From Aeromonas australiensis (GTDB lineage: Bacteria > Pseudomonadota > Gammaproteobacteria > Enterobacterales > Aeromonadaceae), in NCBI RefSeq assembly GCF_000819725.1, contig NZ_CDDH01000001.1:1-63053 (forward strand): DNA of 63,053 nt, written 5' to 3'. A model generated the notes under the pieces. That model had not been told where the DNA came from, made no database searches, and saw only the letters and a program-made list of their open reading frames with translations. Position 1 is the stretch's first letter; the number at the start of each line of letters is the position of its first letter. The position numbers and the translations under genes were made by a program. This document shows positions 52,730 through 63,037 of this stretch, piece by piece.

Positions 52730-53644
52730 ATGGATCCCCGTCCCCTGCGCGCCCTGTCGCGCGATCTGGTTCGCGAACTCGGCATGCTCTCCCAGCAGTG
52801 CGGCAATCTGGCCCTCACCCCCATCGAGGCTCACCTGCTAATCGAGCTGGAGAACGCCCCGGCCACCAACCAGCAGTTGGCAGAAAAGCTGCACATCGAC
52901 AAATCCAACGCCAGCCGTCCGCTAGCCCGCCTCGCCGAGCGGGAGCTTATCAGCTGGCACCCGCACCCCTCCGATGGCCGCAGCAAGGAAGCTCGCCTCA
53001 CCGTCAACGGTCAGGGGATGCTGCTGGAGTTGCACCGGGAGATGGACGGGGCGATGGAGGAGATGCTGGCACAGTTGAGCCTGCCCGAGCGGGAGCAGTT
53101 GTGGCAAGGGCTGCGGCTCTATCGCAGTGCCCTCTCCCGCGCCCGCCGCCAGCAGGGCTACCATATTCGCCCTATCACAGAAGCAGACAATCCCCACATC
53201 GCGACCGTTATCCGCGCCGTCTCGGCCGAATATGGCCTCACCGCCGACAAGGGGTATGGGGTCTCGGATCCCAATCTCGATACCCTCTCCCAGAGCTATC
53301 AGGGGGAAAAGAGCCGCTACTGGGTCATCGAAGGGCCGGACGGTTCCATCCTCGGCGGTGGCGGTATCGCGCCATTGGCGGGAGAAGAGGGAGTCTGCGA
53401 GCTGCAGAAGATGTACTTTATGCCCGCCCTGCGCGGACTGGGCCTTGGCAAGCGGCTGGTATTGCAGGCGCTGGATGCCGCTCGTGGTTTGGGCTATCGC
53501 CGCTGCTATCTGGAAACGACCGAGGTCTTGCGCGAAGCCACCAGCCTCTATGAATCACTGGGCTTTGAACACCTGCCTGGCCCCCTTGGCTGCACCGGCC
53601 ACGGGGATTGCGAGATCTGCATGGTGCTGGACTTGGCGCTCTAA
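52730..53644 (+). CDS. MarR regulator-GNAT acetyltransferase fusion
   Basis: A 304-residue two-domain protein. The N-terminal MarR winged-helix domain (about 1-140) has [41 protein letters not shown] and the wing [20 protein letters not shown]. The C-terminal GNAT domain (about 145-304) has [28 protein letters not shown] as its acetyl-CoA loop and [11 protein letters not shown]. Such fusions are known but uncharacterised mostly. The operator just upstream suggests autoregulation sensitive to acetyl-CoA or an acetylated substrate (inference). Confidence 0.88.
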   Translation: MDPRPLRALSRDLVRELGMLSQQCGNLALTPIEAHLLIELENAPATNQQLAEKLHIDKSNASRPLARLAERELISWHPHPSDGRSKEARLTVNGQGMLLELHREMDGAMEEMLAQLSLPEREQLWQGLRLYRSALSRARRQQGYHIRPITEADNPHIATVIRAVSAEYGLTADKGYGVSDPNLDTLSQSYQGEKSRYWVIEGPDGSILGGGGIAPLAGEEGVCELQKMYFMPALRGLGLGKRLVLQALDAARGLGYRRCYLETTEVLREATSLYESLGFEHLPGPLGCTGHGDCEICMVLDLAL

Positions 53645-53650
53645 GGTAAT

Positions 53651-53683
53651 AGCGGCAAGCAGGAGTCTCCCCTGCTTGCCGCT
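53651..53683. terminator. Bidirectional terminator hairpin
   Basis: A perfect 13-bp stem AGCGGCAAGCAGG/CCTGCTTGCCGCT with a 7-nt loop, between convergent genes. The T-tract is weak (TCGTTTA). Confidence 0.75.
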
Positions 53684-53690
53684 TCGTTTA

Positions 53691-54164
53691 TTATGGCAGC
53701 GCCACTACTCGGAATCGCTCCTGTACCAGCGTGGCTTGCTCATCAAATTCTCTTCCTTCCGCCTTCATCTCGCGCTCGAAGAAGGCCTTATGAGCCTCGC
53801 GCCACCAAGCCAGAGAGCCATCGCCCTCCCCTTCCTCGGCGGCAAACGCAGCATCAACCTCATCGAATGGGCACAAGGTGACTGACACCAGTTCAACCAG
53901 AGCCTTGGGGTGACCACTCCAGTCGGTTACCACCAGCAAGTCACCCTGTTCCGGCATCCGCTCGCCCTTCTCCAGATACCAGTAAGCGAGGCTACAGGTC
54001 GCTCGCTTGCGTCCTGCTACCACCAGCGCGGCACAGAGGTTGGCATTGTGTTCATCAGCACAGAAGTAGTCCGCTGAGACATGACGAGCCCGTGCTGCCA
54101 CCGGCAGGGATAACAGATAACGCTCAGCCAGAGCCGAGCAGGCAGGATTCATCGATTCAACCAT
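53691..54164 (-). CDS. ASCH domain-containing protein
   Basis: A 157-residue protein with an ASCH (RNA-binding-like, PUA-related) fold. Visible are AALVVAGRKRATCSLAYWY (the GxKxxT-type motif), GDLLVVTDWSGHPKALVELVSVTLCPFDEV and the SLAWWREAHKAFFERE C-terminal motif. Related E. coli YqfB has amidohydrolase activity on acetylcytidine, but the function here is not established. ATG 54164 was chosen because AAGGAG lies 6-8 nt upstream. It is downstream of prfC but separated by a terminator. Confidence 0.82.
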   Translation of the reverse strand: MVESMNPACSALAERYLLSLPVAARARHVSADYFCADEHNANLCAALVVAGRKRATCSLAYWYLEKGERMPEQGDLLVVTDWSGHPKALVELVSVTLCPFDEVDAAFAAEEGEGDGSLAWWREAHKAFFEREMKAEGREFDEQATLVQERFRVVALP

Positions 54165-54182
54165 CACCTCTCCTTGATGCAT

Positions 54183-54210
54183 AAAAAAATCCCGCCATCT
54201 GGCGGGATTT
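54183..54210 (-). terminator. Terminator of prfC
   Basis: A 10-bp stem AAATCCCGCC/GGCGGGATTT with a 4-nt loop; on the minus strand it is followed by TTTTTTTAT. Confidence 0.9.
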
Positions 54211-54221
54211 GGTAAGCAGTA

Positions 54222-55808
54222 TCAGTGCTCGCGAGTCTGGCGGAACTCCACGTCAGGGTGACGCTCCTGAGCCAGGCGCAGGTTGACCATGGTCGGTGCG
54301 ATATAGGTGAGGTTGTCACCGCCATCGAGAGCCAGGTTGACCTCGTTCTTGCGCTTGAACTCTTCAAACTTCTTGACGTCGGTCCCTTCCACCCAGCGGG
54401 CGGTGGAGACGTTGACCGCCTCGTAGATGGCCTCGACGTTGTACTCACTCTTCAGCCGGGACACCACCACGTCAAACTGCAGCACACCGACCGCACCGAC
54501 GATGAGATCGTTGCTGATCAGCGGACGGAAGACCTGCACCGCCCCCTCTTCGGAGAGCTGCACCAGCCCCTTGAGCAGCTGCTTCTGCTTGAGCGGATCG
54601 CGCAGGCGGATGCGGCGGAACAGTTCCGGCGCAAAGTTCGGGATACCGGTGAACTTGAGATCCTCACCCTGAGTGAAGGTGTCGCCGATCTGGATGGTGC
54701 CGTGGTTGTGCAGACCGATGATGTCGCCGGCGAAGGCGTCTTCCGCCTGCTCACGGTCACCAGCCATAAAGGTCACGGCGTCGGAGATGTTCACATCCTT
54801 GCCGATGCGCACGTGGCGCATCTTCATGCCCTTGCTGTAAGTGCCTGACACGATACGCATAAAAGCGATACGGTCGCGGTGTTTCGGATCCATGTTTGCC
54901 TGGATCTTGAACACGAAGCCGGAGAACTTCTCCTCGGTCGCCACCACTTCGCGGCTCTCGGCCTTGCGCGGCATGGGAGACGGCGCCCAGTCAGTCAGGC
55001 CATCCAGCATGTGGTCAACACCGAAGTTACCCAGTGCAGTACCGAAGAAGACCGGGGTCATCTCGCCAGCGATAAAGGCATCGTGATCGAACTCGGGAGA
55101 GGCGCCCTGCACCAGCTCCAGCTCGTCACGCAGTTGCTGGGCCAGATCTTCGCCGACGGCGGCATCCAGATCCGGGTTGTTCAGCCCCTTGACCACCCGC
55201 TTCTCCTGGATGGTGTGGCCCTGACCGCTCTGATAGAGATAGGTCTCATCCTTGTAGAGGTGATAGACCCCCTTGAAGGATTTACCGCAGCCGATAGGCC
55301 AGGTGATGGGGGCGCACATGATCTTCAGCTCGCGCTCCACCTCGTCCATCACTTCCATCGGATCGCGCACTTCGCGGTCCAGCTTGTTCATGAAGGTGAG
55401 GATGGGGGTATCACGCAGACGGGTCACTTCCATCAGCTTGCGGGTCCGGTCTTCAACACCCTTGGCGGCGTCGATGACCATCAGGCAGCAGTCGACCGCG
55501 GTCAGGGTACGGTAGGTATCTTCGGAGAAGTCCTCGTGACCCGGGGTATCGAGCAGGTTGACCAGACAGTCGGCATAGGGGAACTGCATCACCGAGGTGG
55601 TGATGGAGATACCACGCTGCTTCTCCATCTCCATCCAGTCGGATTTGGCGTGCTGGCCCGAGCCACGGCCCTTGACGGTACCGGCGCGCTGAATGGCCTG
55701 TCCGAACAGCAGGACTTTCTCGGTGATGGTGGTTTTACCCGCATCCGGGTGCGAAATGATCGCAAAAGTGCGTCTCTTGGAGACTTCACTCAGAAATTCA
55801 GCTGACAT
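54222..55808 (-). CDS. prfC: Peptide chain release factor 3
   Basis: A 528-residue GTPase that removes RF1/RF2 from the ribosome after peptide release. G1 is [14 protein letters not shown], the switch/G2 area [18 protein letters not shown]3 [14 protein letters not shown] and G4 MNKLDRE. The C-terminal part matches RF3 rather than EF-G (FNRKNEVN-type end region, [16 protein letters not shown]). Length equals E. coli PrfC (529). Confidence 0.96.
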   Translation of the reverse strand: MSAEFLSEVSKRRTFAIISHPDAGKTTITEKVLLFGQAIQRAGTVKGRGSGQHAKSDWMEMEKQRGISITTSVMQFPYADCLVNLLDTPGHEDFSEDTYRTLTAVDCCLMVIDAAKGVEDRTRKLMEVTRLRDTPILTFMNKLDREVRDPMEVMDEVERELKIMCAPITWPIGCGKSFKGVYHLYKDETYLYQSGQGHTIQEKRVVKGLNNPDLDAAVGEDLAQQLRDELELVQGASPEFDHDAFIAGEMTPVFFGTALGNFGVDHMLDGLTDWAPSPMPRKAESREVVATEEKFSGFVFKIQANMDPKHRDRIAFMRIVSGTYSKGMKMRHVRIGKDVNISDAVTFMAGDREQAEDAFAGDIIGLHNHGTIQIGDTFTQGEDLKFTGIPNFAPELFRRIRLRDPLKQKQLLKGLVQLSEEGAVQVFRPLISNDLIVGAVGVLQFDVVVSRLKSEYNVEAIYEAVNVSTARWVEGTDVKKFEEFKRKNEVNLALDGGDNLTYIAPTMVNLRLAQERHPDVEFRQTREH

Positions 55809-56083
55809 AATTCAACGTTCTTCTATTGGGCGGCGGCCTTGGACCACCGTGGGAGTAATTCCGGGATGCCGCGTTGACTCACGGTCCGGCATGGATACGC
55901 AACGGGCCACTCGGCGGGTATCAGACCAGCCGGTGGAATAAAGGAGGAGGGTTGCGTTACATGGGTCTTCTCACCTGAGTCAAAGCAAAATTGCGCGACA
56001 TTATACCTGCGCGAGTGAAAAATACCCAGCCCGTCAGTCAGCTGTTTCCACCCGGTTGCGCCCGGCAGACAACGTCCTGAACG

Positions 56084-57538
56084 TCACCTCTGCTGCCAGC
56101 GCCGCAGCAGCCGTCCACGGACACTGCAATCAAGCATCCAGCTCTGGTCAAACACCTGCAGCAGCGCAGGCTTGGCATGACGTGACATGGCGACGGCGTG
56201 AAAACGGGTGCCTCTGGTCCGCTGGGCCACCAGCAGCTCCACCAGCGAGGCAGGCAGCCGCTGGGCAATAAAATCAGAGATCACCAGCACATCCGCCAGC
56301 TCGAACCCCGGCATCTGCAACTGACGCAACGCTGCGCTCAGGCAGGGCAGCAGGTCGGTACCGCCATTGAAGGTCATGGCTAAAAACCGCTCCGCCTCGT
56401 CGAGCCCATTGGCATCAGTGAGTTCAAAGGTGGCCACATCAGTGGAAAAGAGCATCACATAACAGGCGCGCTGCTCAGAGAGAGCCAACTGCAGCAACGC
56501 CAGCGCCAGCGCCTTGGCACACTGCTCAGGGTACCCCCCCATGGATCCCGAGGTATCGATACAGACTATGACTGGCCCCATAGGCTGCAGCGTCTGCTCA
56601 CCCTGACGAGTCATCCTCGGCAGAACCGCATGGCGTGGCAGGGTACCCCGGGTCTGGTAACTGAGCAGTCGCCGCTCCAGATATCGGCGGTAAAACTCCA
56701 TTTCCAGCTCGGGGATCCCCAGCATCACCGACTCGCTGGGCAGCATCCGCATCAAGTCACTCCCTTGGTGGATACCCACCAGATCATCTGGCACCTCATC
56801 ACTGAGCACCTGCTCCTGAACATGTTGTGGCTGAGGGGGCTGAGGGCGCTTGGCCTGTTCATCATCATGCAGGCCGCGCCCCAGGTTGCTGACAATCTCC
56901 TGCAGCATCGGCTCTTTGCGCAGCATGGCGGCATATTGGCGGATCAATACCAGTGAGGCTGGCTGCCACTTGCCTTGTGCCAGATTCCACAGCCCACCGG
57001 CGGTGCGCTGCTCAGGATCCAGCACTCGTGCCAGCTCATCGCTGGCGCCGATTTGTGCTTCAAGCTCCTGCTGCAAACGCTGCCGCTCGGCTTCGGCAAG
57101 TTCCTGCTGCAAACGCAACAAGGCCGTCACCAAGCTGGTGCGCCATTTGTCGAGCAATAACCGTCGACCACTCTCTGTCGGATGGTCCACCAGCAGGCTG
57201 GCCAGCTGGCGCCCCTCATCGGCAAAGTCGCTGTGCTGCTCCAACTGGCCCAGCAGGGTGGGGATTGTCGTTACCAGCTCACCAAGAGTGAGTGGCAAGG
57301 CTCGTTGATAAAGCAGAAACTCCTGCTCCAGGGCGGCGGGCACAGGGGTGTGGGCAATGGTGTCATTGACCTCATGCTGCCAGCGCCGCAGCCGCTTCTT
57401 GATGGCTCGTCCCTGTGTTTGTCCCATCCGCAGCACCCTGGCTATCTGGGTACTGCCCAGCATGGCCACCACAACTTCCGTCACCATCTCCCCTTCAGCA
57501 AGGGTGAGTAAGGCACTCATGGTACCAATATCCATCAT
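56084..57538 (-). CDS. viaA: VWA domain protein ViaA
   Basis: A 484-residue partner of the RavA AAA+ ATPase. The C-terminal von Willebrand A domain has the metal-ion site VIVCIDTSGSMGGYPEQCAKA and GGTDLLPCLSAALRQL, plus VLVISDFIAQRLP. The N-terminal half is helical (ViaA-specific). Its start (57538 or 57535) follows the ravA stop directly (taa then atg), so the genes are coupled. In E. coli RavA-ViaA links to LdcI, respiration and aminoglycoside uptake. Confidence 0.92.
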   Translation of the reverse strand: MMDIGTMSALLTLAEGEMVTEVVVAMLGSTQIARVLRMGQTQGRAIKKRLRRWQHEVNDTIAHTPVPAALEQEFLLYQRALPLTLGELVTTIPTLLGQLEQHSDFADEGRQLASLLVDHPTESGRRLLLDKWRTSLVTALLRLQQELAEAERQRLQQELEAQIGASDELARVLDPEQRTAGGLWNLAQGKWQPASLVLIRQYAAMLRKEPMLQEIVSNLGRGLHDDEQAKRPQPPQPQHVQEQVLSDEVPDDLVGIHQGSDLMRMLPSESVMLGIPELEMEFYRRYLERRLLSYQTRGTLPRHAVLPRMTRQGEQTLQPMGPVIVCIDTSGSMGGYPEQCAKALALALLQLALSEQRACYVMLFSTDVATFELTDANGLDEAERFLAMTFNGGTDLLPCLSAALRQLQMPGFELADVLVISDFIAQRLPASLVELLVAQRTRGTRFHAVAMSRHAKPALLQVFDQSWMLDCSVRGRLLRRWQQR

Positions 57539-59170
57539 TTACGATTGCTCTGCGCACAACAGGGGTAAGCGCGCGTGCCATTGAGCGACGTGCTCGACCG
57601 TCAACGCCATCTCCCGTTCCAGGGTTACAAACCCCTCCTCGACCGCCAACAACCAGCGACCATCGAGGAACAGGTGGGGTTGGTGGCCATCAAAGCGGTT
57701 TCTCTGACGGCGCAGATCTACCCGTAGGGTATGCAGCTGCTCTCGAAGAGAGTTGAGGGTCTGATACCAGGGGGCACTGATCAGTCCGGGCAGCGGCTCC
57801 CGTTGGGCCAATACCAGGGCAATAGGGCGCCGCTGACTGTCGAGCAGGTGCAACCGCTGCTGGAGATCCAGCTCCAGCTCCAGCGTCAGGCCACTCTTGC
57901 TGCCGACAGGATGGAACAATACCTTGTCGCCACTAGAGTGCCAGTGATCCAGTACCACCTTGTCACACTCCAGTGTCTGAACCAGCAAATCTGGCTCTTC
58001 CGGGCTCAATTTTGCCGGGGTCAGCAGATGAAGATGGAGTTGCAAACCGCGCTCACCCTGTTTTTTCGCCTCGCCCAGCATCAGCTGCCATCCTTTGCCG
58101 CGCTTGCCAAAGAGCCCCCTGCCAGGTTCAGCCTTCAGCGCCAGTCTGTGGCAAATCTGCTGTTGCAACTCTTGCAGCTCGCCGGTGATGGCCAGATGGC
58201 GGGATATCAGCCCCTGCTGCTGATAACAGTGCAGACGGGCAAACTCCTCCATCACCTCAACAAGCGCCAGTCGGCTCTCGCTGTTATGCCACAGACAATC
58301 CTTGAGCAGCAGCAGGTCGAGCGGTGCAACCTCTGATCTGCCGTGAAAGAAAGCACTGGCCTTGCACAGACGCACCGCTTTTTTCCAACGCCGGTCCGAA
58401 ACGTAACAGGGATCATCAGTCAAATGATCGAGCCGCTGGCGCAACAGATAAATCAGCTCGAAGATATCCCCCGGCAAACTGACCTGTTCAATCTCCCCTT
58501 GCCACTTCAGATACTCGTCAGCCTGAATCTGCAGGGAGGGCGAGAGATGGTGCAAAGTGGTGCCATCGCTGGCCAGCATGGCCTGAAAATTGGCCTTCTC
58601 CTGCACCCTGTCCAGCCAGACCCGCACCAGCATGCGATCGTAAAGCGCCTCCAGCCCGCTATCCGGTGCGGGCAATTCATTGGATGCACTGATCAGCAGG
58701 CGCATCGGGATGGCTAGCGTCTCATCTCCGTTGCGGAACTGGCGTTCGTTGATCGCCATCAACAAGGTATTGAGAATGGCCGGGCCCGCCTTCCAGATCT
58801 CGTCCAGGAAGACCACTTCTGCCTGGGGCAGATAACCCGCGGTCAGACGCTGATACTTCCCCTCCTCTTTCAAAGCCTGAATCGAGAGCGGACCAAATAC
58901 CTCCTCAGGTGTACTGAAGCGGGTCATCAGGTATTCAAAGTGACGGGCTTCGTGAAACGCCAGCTTGAGGCGGCGGGCGATCAGGCTCTTGGCAATACCG
59001 GGAGGACCTAGCAGAAACAGGCTCTCGCCGCTGAGGGCAGCCAACAGACCGAGGCGCAATGCATCCTGACGCTCATAGAGTCCCTCACCGAGGGCGGCCA
59101 GCAGTCGGGGCAAGCGCTCCTGGATGGGAATAAGACGCGCAGGGTTCTGGGCTTGAGTTAAAGACGACAT
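57539..59170 (-). CDS. ravA: MoxR-family AAA+ ATPase RavA
   Basis: A 543-residue hexameric MoxR ATPase. Walker A is LLGPPGIAKSLIARRLKLAF, Walker B VVFLDEIWKAGPAILNTLL, sensor 1 RLLISASNELP, and the arginine-finger/sensor 2 segment SDRRWKKAVRLCKASAFF. The LARA-type triple-helical and beta domain for LdcI binding follows (about 330-440). The sequence runs parallel to E. coli RavA throughout. First gene of ravA-viaA, divergent from holD. Confidence 0.94.
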   Translation of the reverse strand: MSSLTQAQNPARLIPIQERLPRLLAALGEGLYERQDALRLGLLAALSGESLFLLGPPGIAKSLIARRLKLAFHEARHFEYLMTRFSTPEEVFGPLSIQALKEEGKYQRLTAGYLPQAEVVFLDEIWKAGPAILNTLLMAINERQFRNGDETLAIPMRLLISASNELPAPDSGLEALYDRMLVRVWLDRVQEKANFQAMLASDGTTLHHLSPSLQIQADEYLKWQGEIEQVSLPGDIFELIYLLRQRLDHLTDDPCYVSDRRWKKAVRLCKASAFFHGRSEVAPLDLLLLKDCLWHNSESRLALVEVMEEFARLHCYQQQGLISRHLAITGELQELQQQICHRLALKAEPGRGLFGKRGKGWQLMLGEAKKQGERGLQLHLHLLTPAKLSPEEPDLLVQTLECDKVVLDHWHSSGDKVLFHPVGSKSGLTLELELDLQQRLHLLDSQRRPIALVLAQREPLPGLISAPWYQTLNSLREQLHTLRVDLRRQRNRFDGHQPHLFLDGRWLLAVEEGFVTLEREMALTVEHVAQWHARLPLLCAEQS

Positions 59171-59424
59171 AGAGACGGTCCCGAAGCAGATATAATGATG
59201 GCCCCGGGTACCACATCCTGTTCGCCCCTGGGTTTGCTGTTGTCATGATTGTGCAGTTGATAGCTGTGCTGCCTCTATACCTTGCCGATGAGCAGATCAG
59301 CATCGCCCCGGCGCACAGCAACTAGCATAGCGGCAGCGTTGTAAAGAGGTGCAGCAAAAACCGTTCGAGTGTACCCTGCGCAACACGATTTTCTCCAACC
59401 CAGATCAAGAGTGAGTGGTCTCAG

Positions 59425-59859
59425 ATGCAAGATCCCGTTCGTCAGAGCATGTTAGCCCGCATGGGTATTCAAAGCTGGCAGCTGCGTCGTCCGGCATTGC
59501 TGGGCGCTGAACCCGCATCCTTGCTTGAGCAATCAGCCACGCTGCCCGGCCGGACAGTACCAACCAGTAACGCCCCACAGCCCACAGGCAAACTCTTGCT
59601 GCTGGCGGCCCGCTTGCCTGCGACCACGCTGCTGGCAGATATTTGTCTACTACTCGGCATCACTCCCGATGAGGTCTCCCTGCTCAGCGAGCTGCCCCCC
59701 ACCGACCCGCAAGCGGCGGATGCCTCTCCCCTGCTCTGGCTGACCCATGCCAACCCCGCGCGGCCGGATGCACTGGTCTGCCCGCTCACCCCCAGCGCCG
59801 CGCAAAAGCGCGCTCTGTGGCAACAGCTGCGCCAGCACCTTGCGGCCAACGCGCCGTGA
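59425..59859 (+). CDS. holD: DNA polymerase III psi subunit
   Basis: A 144-residue clamp-loader accessory protein that bridges chi, SSB and the tau/gamma complex. Conserved N-terminal LARMGIQSWQLRRPALL (the tau/gamma-binding helix) and C-terminal RALWQQLRQHL match HolD; the middle contains LLAARLPATTLLADICLLLGI. This family diverges quickly, so the call also rests on rimI directly downstream, the conserved holD-rimI pair. Confidence 0.85.
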   Translation: MQDPVRQSMLARMGIQSWQLRRPALLGAEPASLLEQSATLPGRTVPTSNAPQPTGKLLLLAARLPATTLLADICLLLGITPDEVSLLSELPPTDPQAADASPLLWLTHANPARPDALVCPLTPSAAQKRALWQQLRQHLAANAP

Positions 59860-59968
59860 TCCTGCATCATGCCGCCAAATCCCACTGTGATGCCGCTCTT
59901 TTTACCTGATTTTACAAACGCAGCCTCTGCCAACCCCTGTACCCAACATCTTGCCATCCGGAGCCCCC

Positions 59969-60418
59969 ATGCCTGAGTTTCGTCCCCTGCTCGAGAGCGA
60001 TTTCGACCTTGTCCATCCCATCGAGCAAGCCGCTCACCAGGAGCCATGGAGTGAGGCCAACCTGCTCTCCTGCTTCGGTCCTCGCTATCTCAACGGCTTG
60101 ATGCTGGTGGAGGGTCGCCCGGCAGGCTTCTATATCTCGGATCTGGTGGCCGGTGACAGCTCGTTGATGAACATCTGCGTACATCCGGATTTTCAGGGCA
60201 AGGGATTGGGGCGGGCGCTGTTGCAGGCCTATCTGGCGCGCAGCAAACAAGCAGGGGCAGAAGCCTGGTTTCTCGAGGTGCGGGCCGGTAACCAGGCTGC
60301 CATCAACCTCTACGAGAGCGCCGGTTTTGCCGAGTATTGCCGCCGCGCCGACTACTACGGCACCGGCAACAACCGGGAAGATGCGGTCTTGATGTCGCGG
60401 CTGTTTGATTTCAGCTAA
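59969..60418 (+). CDS. rimI: Ribosomal-protein S18-alanine N-acetyltransferase
   Basis: A 149-residue GNAT enzyme acetylating the N-terminal Ala of S18. Seen are IEQAAHQEPWSEANLLSCF, the acetyl-CoA motif NICVHPDFQGKGLGRALLQA, EVRAGNQAAINLYESAGFAE, and YYGTGNNREDAVLMSR with the catalytic residues. ATG 59969 has GGAG 8 nt upstream; an in-frame Met 6 codons earlier is less likely. Follows holD. Confidence 0.94.
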   Translation: MPEFRPLLESDFDLVHPIEQAAHQEPWSEANLLSCFGPRYLNGLMLVEGRPAGFYISDLVAGDSSLMNICVHPDFQGKGLGRALLQAYLARSKQAGAEAWFLEVRAGNQAAINLYESAGFAEYCRRADYYGTGNNREDAVLMSRLFDFS

Positions 60419-60453
60419 CCCGGTCTGTTCAGCCCCCGTCCCCAGGACTCATC

Positions 60454-60999
60454 TCAATCGAGAGGAGCGTTATCCAGTTCGGGATCCTGCAAGGCCAGCG
60501 TGGTATGCACCACAGCTTCGAAGCCTGCGGCAGAGAGCGGCATATAGTAGCCCCGCCGCCAGGTTTTCCCGGGCATCCAGATCTGCTCGATATCCACCAC
60601 TATCTTGATCGGCCTGAGGGGCTGCCCCGGCTGTTGGATAAAGATGCCAGGCGGGGTGGCCACCTTGGGAAACCGGCGCAGGATCTGCTCGCTGCCATCC
60701 CCCTTGCCCGGGTTAAGCCTTACTTTGACCAGACGATTCAGGGGGGCGGCCATCTCATCACTGCGCCAGAAGCGCTGGTTTAATCCCTTGCAGCGACGGC
60801 ACTTGGGGGTCTCCAGCACATAAAGTAACGGATAGCCCAGCGCCAGCGCCTGCTGCTGTGCCTGATAGTATCCCTCGGCTCCCTCATACCAGGGATTGGC
60901 CAGCTTGGCAGGTCCGCTCCCAGCCCAGAACCAGAATGCCCCTGCTGCCAACAGCGTCACTGCTAGCGCTGCCACCCCTACCTTGATCCACATCGTCAT
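60454..60999 (-). CDS. Membrane-anchored thioredoxin-like protein
   Basis: A 181-residue protein with an N-terminal transmembrane anchor (about 5-27) and a periplasmic thioredoxin-like domain. YPLLYVLETPKCRRCKGLNQRF places a CxxC (C67, C70) in the right context after a beta strand, and VATPPGIFIQQPG supplies the cis-proline segment (TPP). It resembles thioredoxin-fold proteins of DUF255/thioredoxin_7 type. Its function is unknown; disulphide or redox signalling in the periplasm is an inference. Confidence 0.75.
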   Translation of the reverse strand: MTMWIKVGVAALAVTLLAAGAFWFWAGSGPAKLANPWYEGAEGYYQAQQQALALGYPLLYVLETPKCRRCKGLNQRFWRSDEMAAPLNRLVKVRLNPGKGDGSEQILRRFPKVATPPGIFIQQPGQPLRPIKIVVDIEQIWMPGKTWRRGYYMPLSAAGFEAVVHTTLALQDPELDNAPLD

Positions 61000-61183
61000 A
61001 GCAAGACTCCCTTGTTACCCAATTGCAGTATCGGCCAATCAAACGCAAAGAGCAGCAATTTGAGATCTTTGTGATCCAAGACAAAAGGCGAACACTTGTA
61101 AGCTGTAATCTTGGAGTTTAAACTCTAGCCCGATTTTTAGTGCCCTCGCGGGCGTACAACTGTAATTAAAGGATGTTTAACTG

Positions 61184-62974
61184 ATGCCGAAGCTTCACCT
61201 GGTTCGACTGATGCGTGAACGTATTGCCCAGCTTGGCAACAAGGCTGCCCTGCGGGTTCAGCAAGATGGCCAGTGGCGCGCCATCGGCTGGCGTACTCTG
61301 GGCCAGGCCATGGACTACTGCGCCCAGGCGCTGATCCGGGCCGGCCACCAGAGCACCGAAATGGTCGGTATCTATGCCCGCAACATGCCGGAGTGGACCC
61401 AGGCTGATCTTGGTATTCTGGCCGCCCGCGGTGTCAGCGTTCCCATCTACCCCACCAGCACGCTCGAACAGCTGCGCTACATCGTCAAAGATGCCGGCAT
61501 CAAGGTGCTGTTCGTTGGCGAGCAACCCCAGTTCGATCAGGCGCTGCAACTGATTGCAAGCGGTGAAATTCGCCAGATCGTTGCTCTCGATGGCAGCGTC
61601 AACCTGCGCGGCTGCGAGCAGGCAAGTCACTTCCAGACATTTCTGGTCTCCGGCAACCATCAGCCCAGCGAGCAGGAGCTGCGCGAGCGGGAAACCCAGT
61701 ACCGGATGGATGATCTGCTGACCCTGATCTACACCTCCGGCACCACAGGTGAGCCCAAGGGGGTGATGCTCGACTTCAGCAACATCGCCGCCTGTTTCGA
61801 GATGCACAACAGCCGTCTCGATCTGAACGAGCAGGATGTGTCGCTCTGCATGCTGCCACTCAGCCACGTGTTCGAGCGGGCATGGAGCTACTACGTGCTC
61901 TACTGCGGCGCCGAGAACGTCTATATCCGCGACCCGCAGAAGGTGATGGAGGTGATTGGCGAGGTGCAGCCGACCGTGATGTGCGCCGTGCCGCGCCTCT
62001 ACGAGAAGGCCTACGCCATGATCCAGGCCAAAGTCGCTCAGGCTCCGGCTCTCCGCCGCGCCCTGTTTGGCTGGGCGACCAAGGTCGGCAAGCAGATGGT
62101 TGCCACCCGTCAGGCGGGCAAGTCCGCTTCCCCGCTGCTCTACGGCCAGCTCTGGCTCGCCGAGCGACTGGTGTTTCGCAAGCTGCGTGCCCGCTTTGGC
62201 GGCCGTACCCGCTTCCTGCCGGTGGCGGGCGCCCGCCTTGCCGACGATGTGAACCTCTTCTTCCAGGCGATGGGGCTCAACCTCAAATACGGCTACGGCA
62301 TGACCGAGACCACAGCCACTGTCTGCTGCTACGAGGATAGCCAGTTCAAGCTCGGCTCCATCGGCACGGCACTGAACGGCATCGAGGTGAAGCTGGGTGA
62401 GAACAACGAACTGCTGGTGCGCTCCCCCACCGTGATGCGCGGCTACTACAACAAGCCGGACGCGACCGCCGAAGTGATGACCGATGATGGCTTCCTGCGT
62501 ACCGGCGATGCCGGTGAGCTCGACAGCCAGGGCAATATCTACTTCACCGAGCGCCTCAAGGAGCTGATGAAGACCTCCAACGGCAAATACGTGGCCCCGC
62601 AACTGGTGGAAGGGACCATCGGCAAGGATCGCTTTATCGAGCAGATCGCCATCATCGCCGATGCCCGTCACTTCGTCTCGGCGCTGATCGTCCCCTGCTT
62701 CGAGTCGCTGGAGGAGTACGCCCGCTCCATCAACCTGCAGTACCAGTGCAAAACCGAGCTGCTGCGCCACTCCAAGGTGGTGGAGTTCCTCGAGGCCCGC
62801 ATTCAGGATTTACAAAAAGAGCTGGCCAAGTTCGAGCAAGTGAAGAAATTCACTCTGCTGCCGAGCGCCTTCTCCATGGAGCTGGGTGAGCTGACCCCTA
62901 CCATGAAGCTGCGCCGCAAGATCATCGAGGCAAAATACCAGAGCGAAATCGAGGCCATGTATAACCATGTCTGA
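61184..62974 (+). CDS. AMP-dependent long-chain acyl-CoA synthetase (FadD15-like)
   Basis: A 596-residue adenylate-forming enzyme that activates a long-chain fatty acid via acyl-AMP to acyl-CoA. The P-loop motif LIYTSGTTGEPKGVMLD (about residues 184-200), the A5 motif GYGMTETTATVCC, RTGDAGELDSQGNIYFTERLKELMKTSNGKYVAPQ-type A7/A8 region and the final catalytic lysine region LTPTMKLRRKIIEAKY are intact. Its sequence type is the FAA1/FadD15 branch rather than classical FadD. It may be peripheral to the membrane. No promoter or fatty-acid operator was identified. Confidence 0.88.
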   Translation: MPKLHLVRLMRERIAQLGNKAALRVQQDGQWRAIGWRTLGQAMDYCAQALIRAGHQSTEMVGIYARNMPEWTQADLGILAARGVSVPIYPTSTLEQLRYIVKDAGIKVLFVGEQPQFDQALQLIASGEIRQIVALDGSVNLRGCEQASHFQTFLVSGNHQPSEQELRERETQYRMDDLLTLIYTSGTTGEPKGVMLDFSNIAACFEMHNSRLDLNEQDVSLCMLPLSHVFERAWSYYVLYCGAENVYIRDPQKVMEVIGEVQPTVMCAVPRLYEKAYAMIQAKVAQAPALRRALFGWATKVGKQMVATRQAGKSASPLLYGQLWLAERLVFRKLRARFGGRTRFLPVAGARLADDVNLFFQAMGLNLKYGYGMTETTATVCCYEDSQFKLGSIGTALNGIEVKLGENNELLVRSPTVMRGYYNKPDATAEVMTDDGFLRTGDAGELDSQGNIYFTERLKELMKTSNGKYVAPQLVEGTIGKDRFIEQIAIIADARHFVSALIVPCFESLEEYARSINLQYQCKTELLRHSKVVEFLEARIQDLQKELAKFEQVKKFTLLPSAFSMELGELTPTMKLRRKIIEAKYQSEIEAMYNHV

Positions 62975-63012
62975 GTACAACCACGTCTGATATCGCTCAG
63001 GTTCAGAGAACT

Positions 63013-63037
63013 AAAAAAGCCGCTCACTCGAGCGGCT
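63013..63037 (-). terminator. Hairpin terminator at window end
   Basis: A perfect 6-bp stem GCCGCT/AGCGGC with a CACTCG loop, preceded by six A on the plus strand. This places a T-run after it on the minus strand. It probably terminates a convergent gene beyond the window. Confidence 0.65.
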
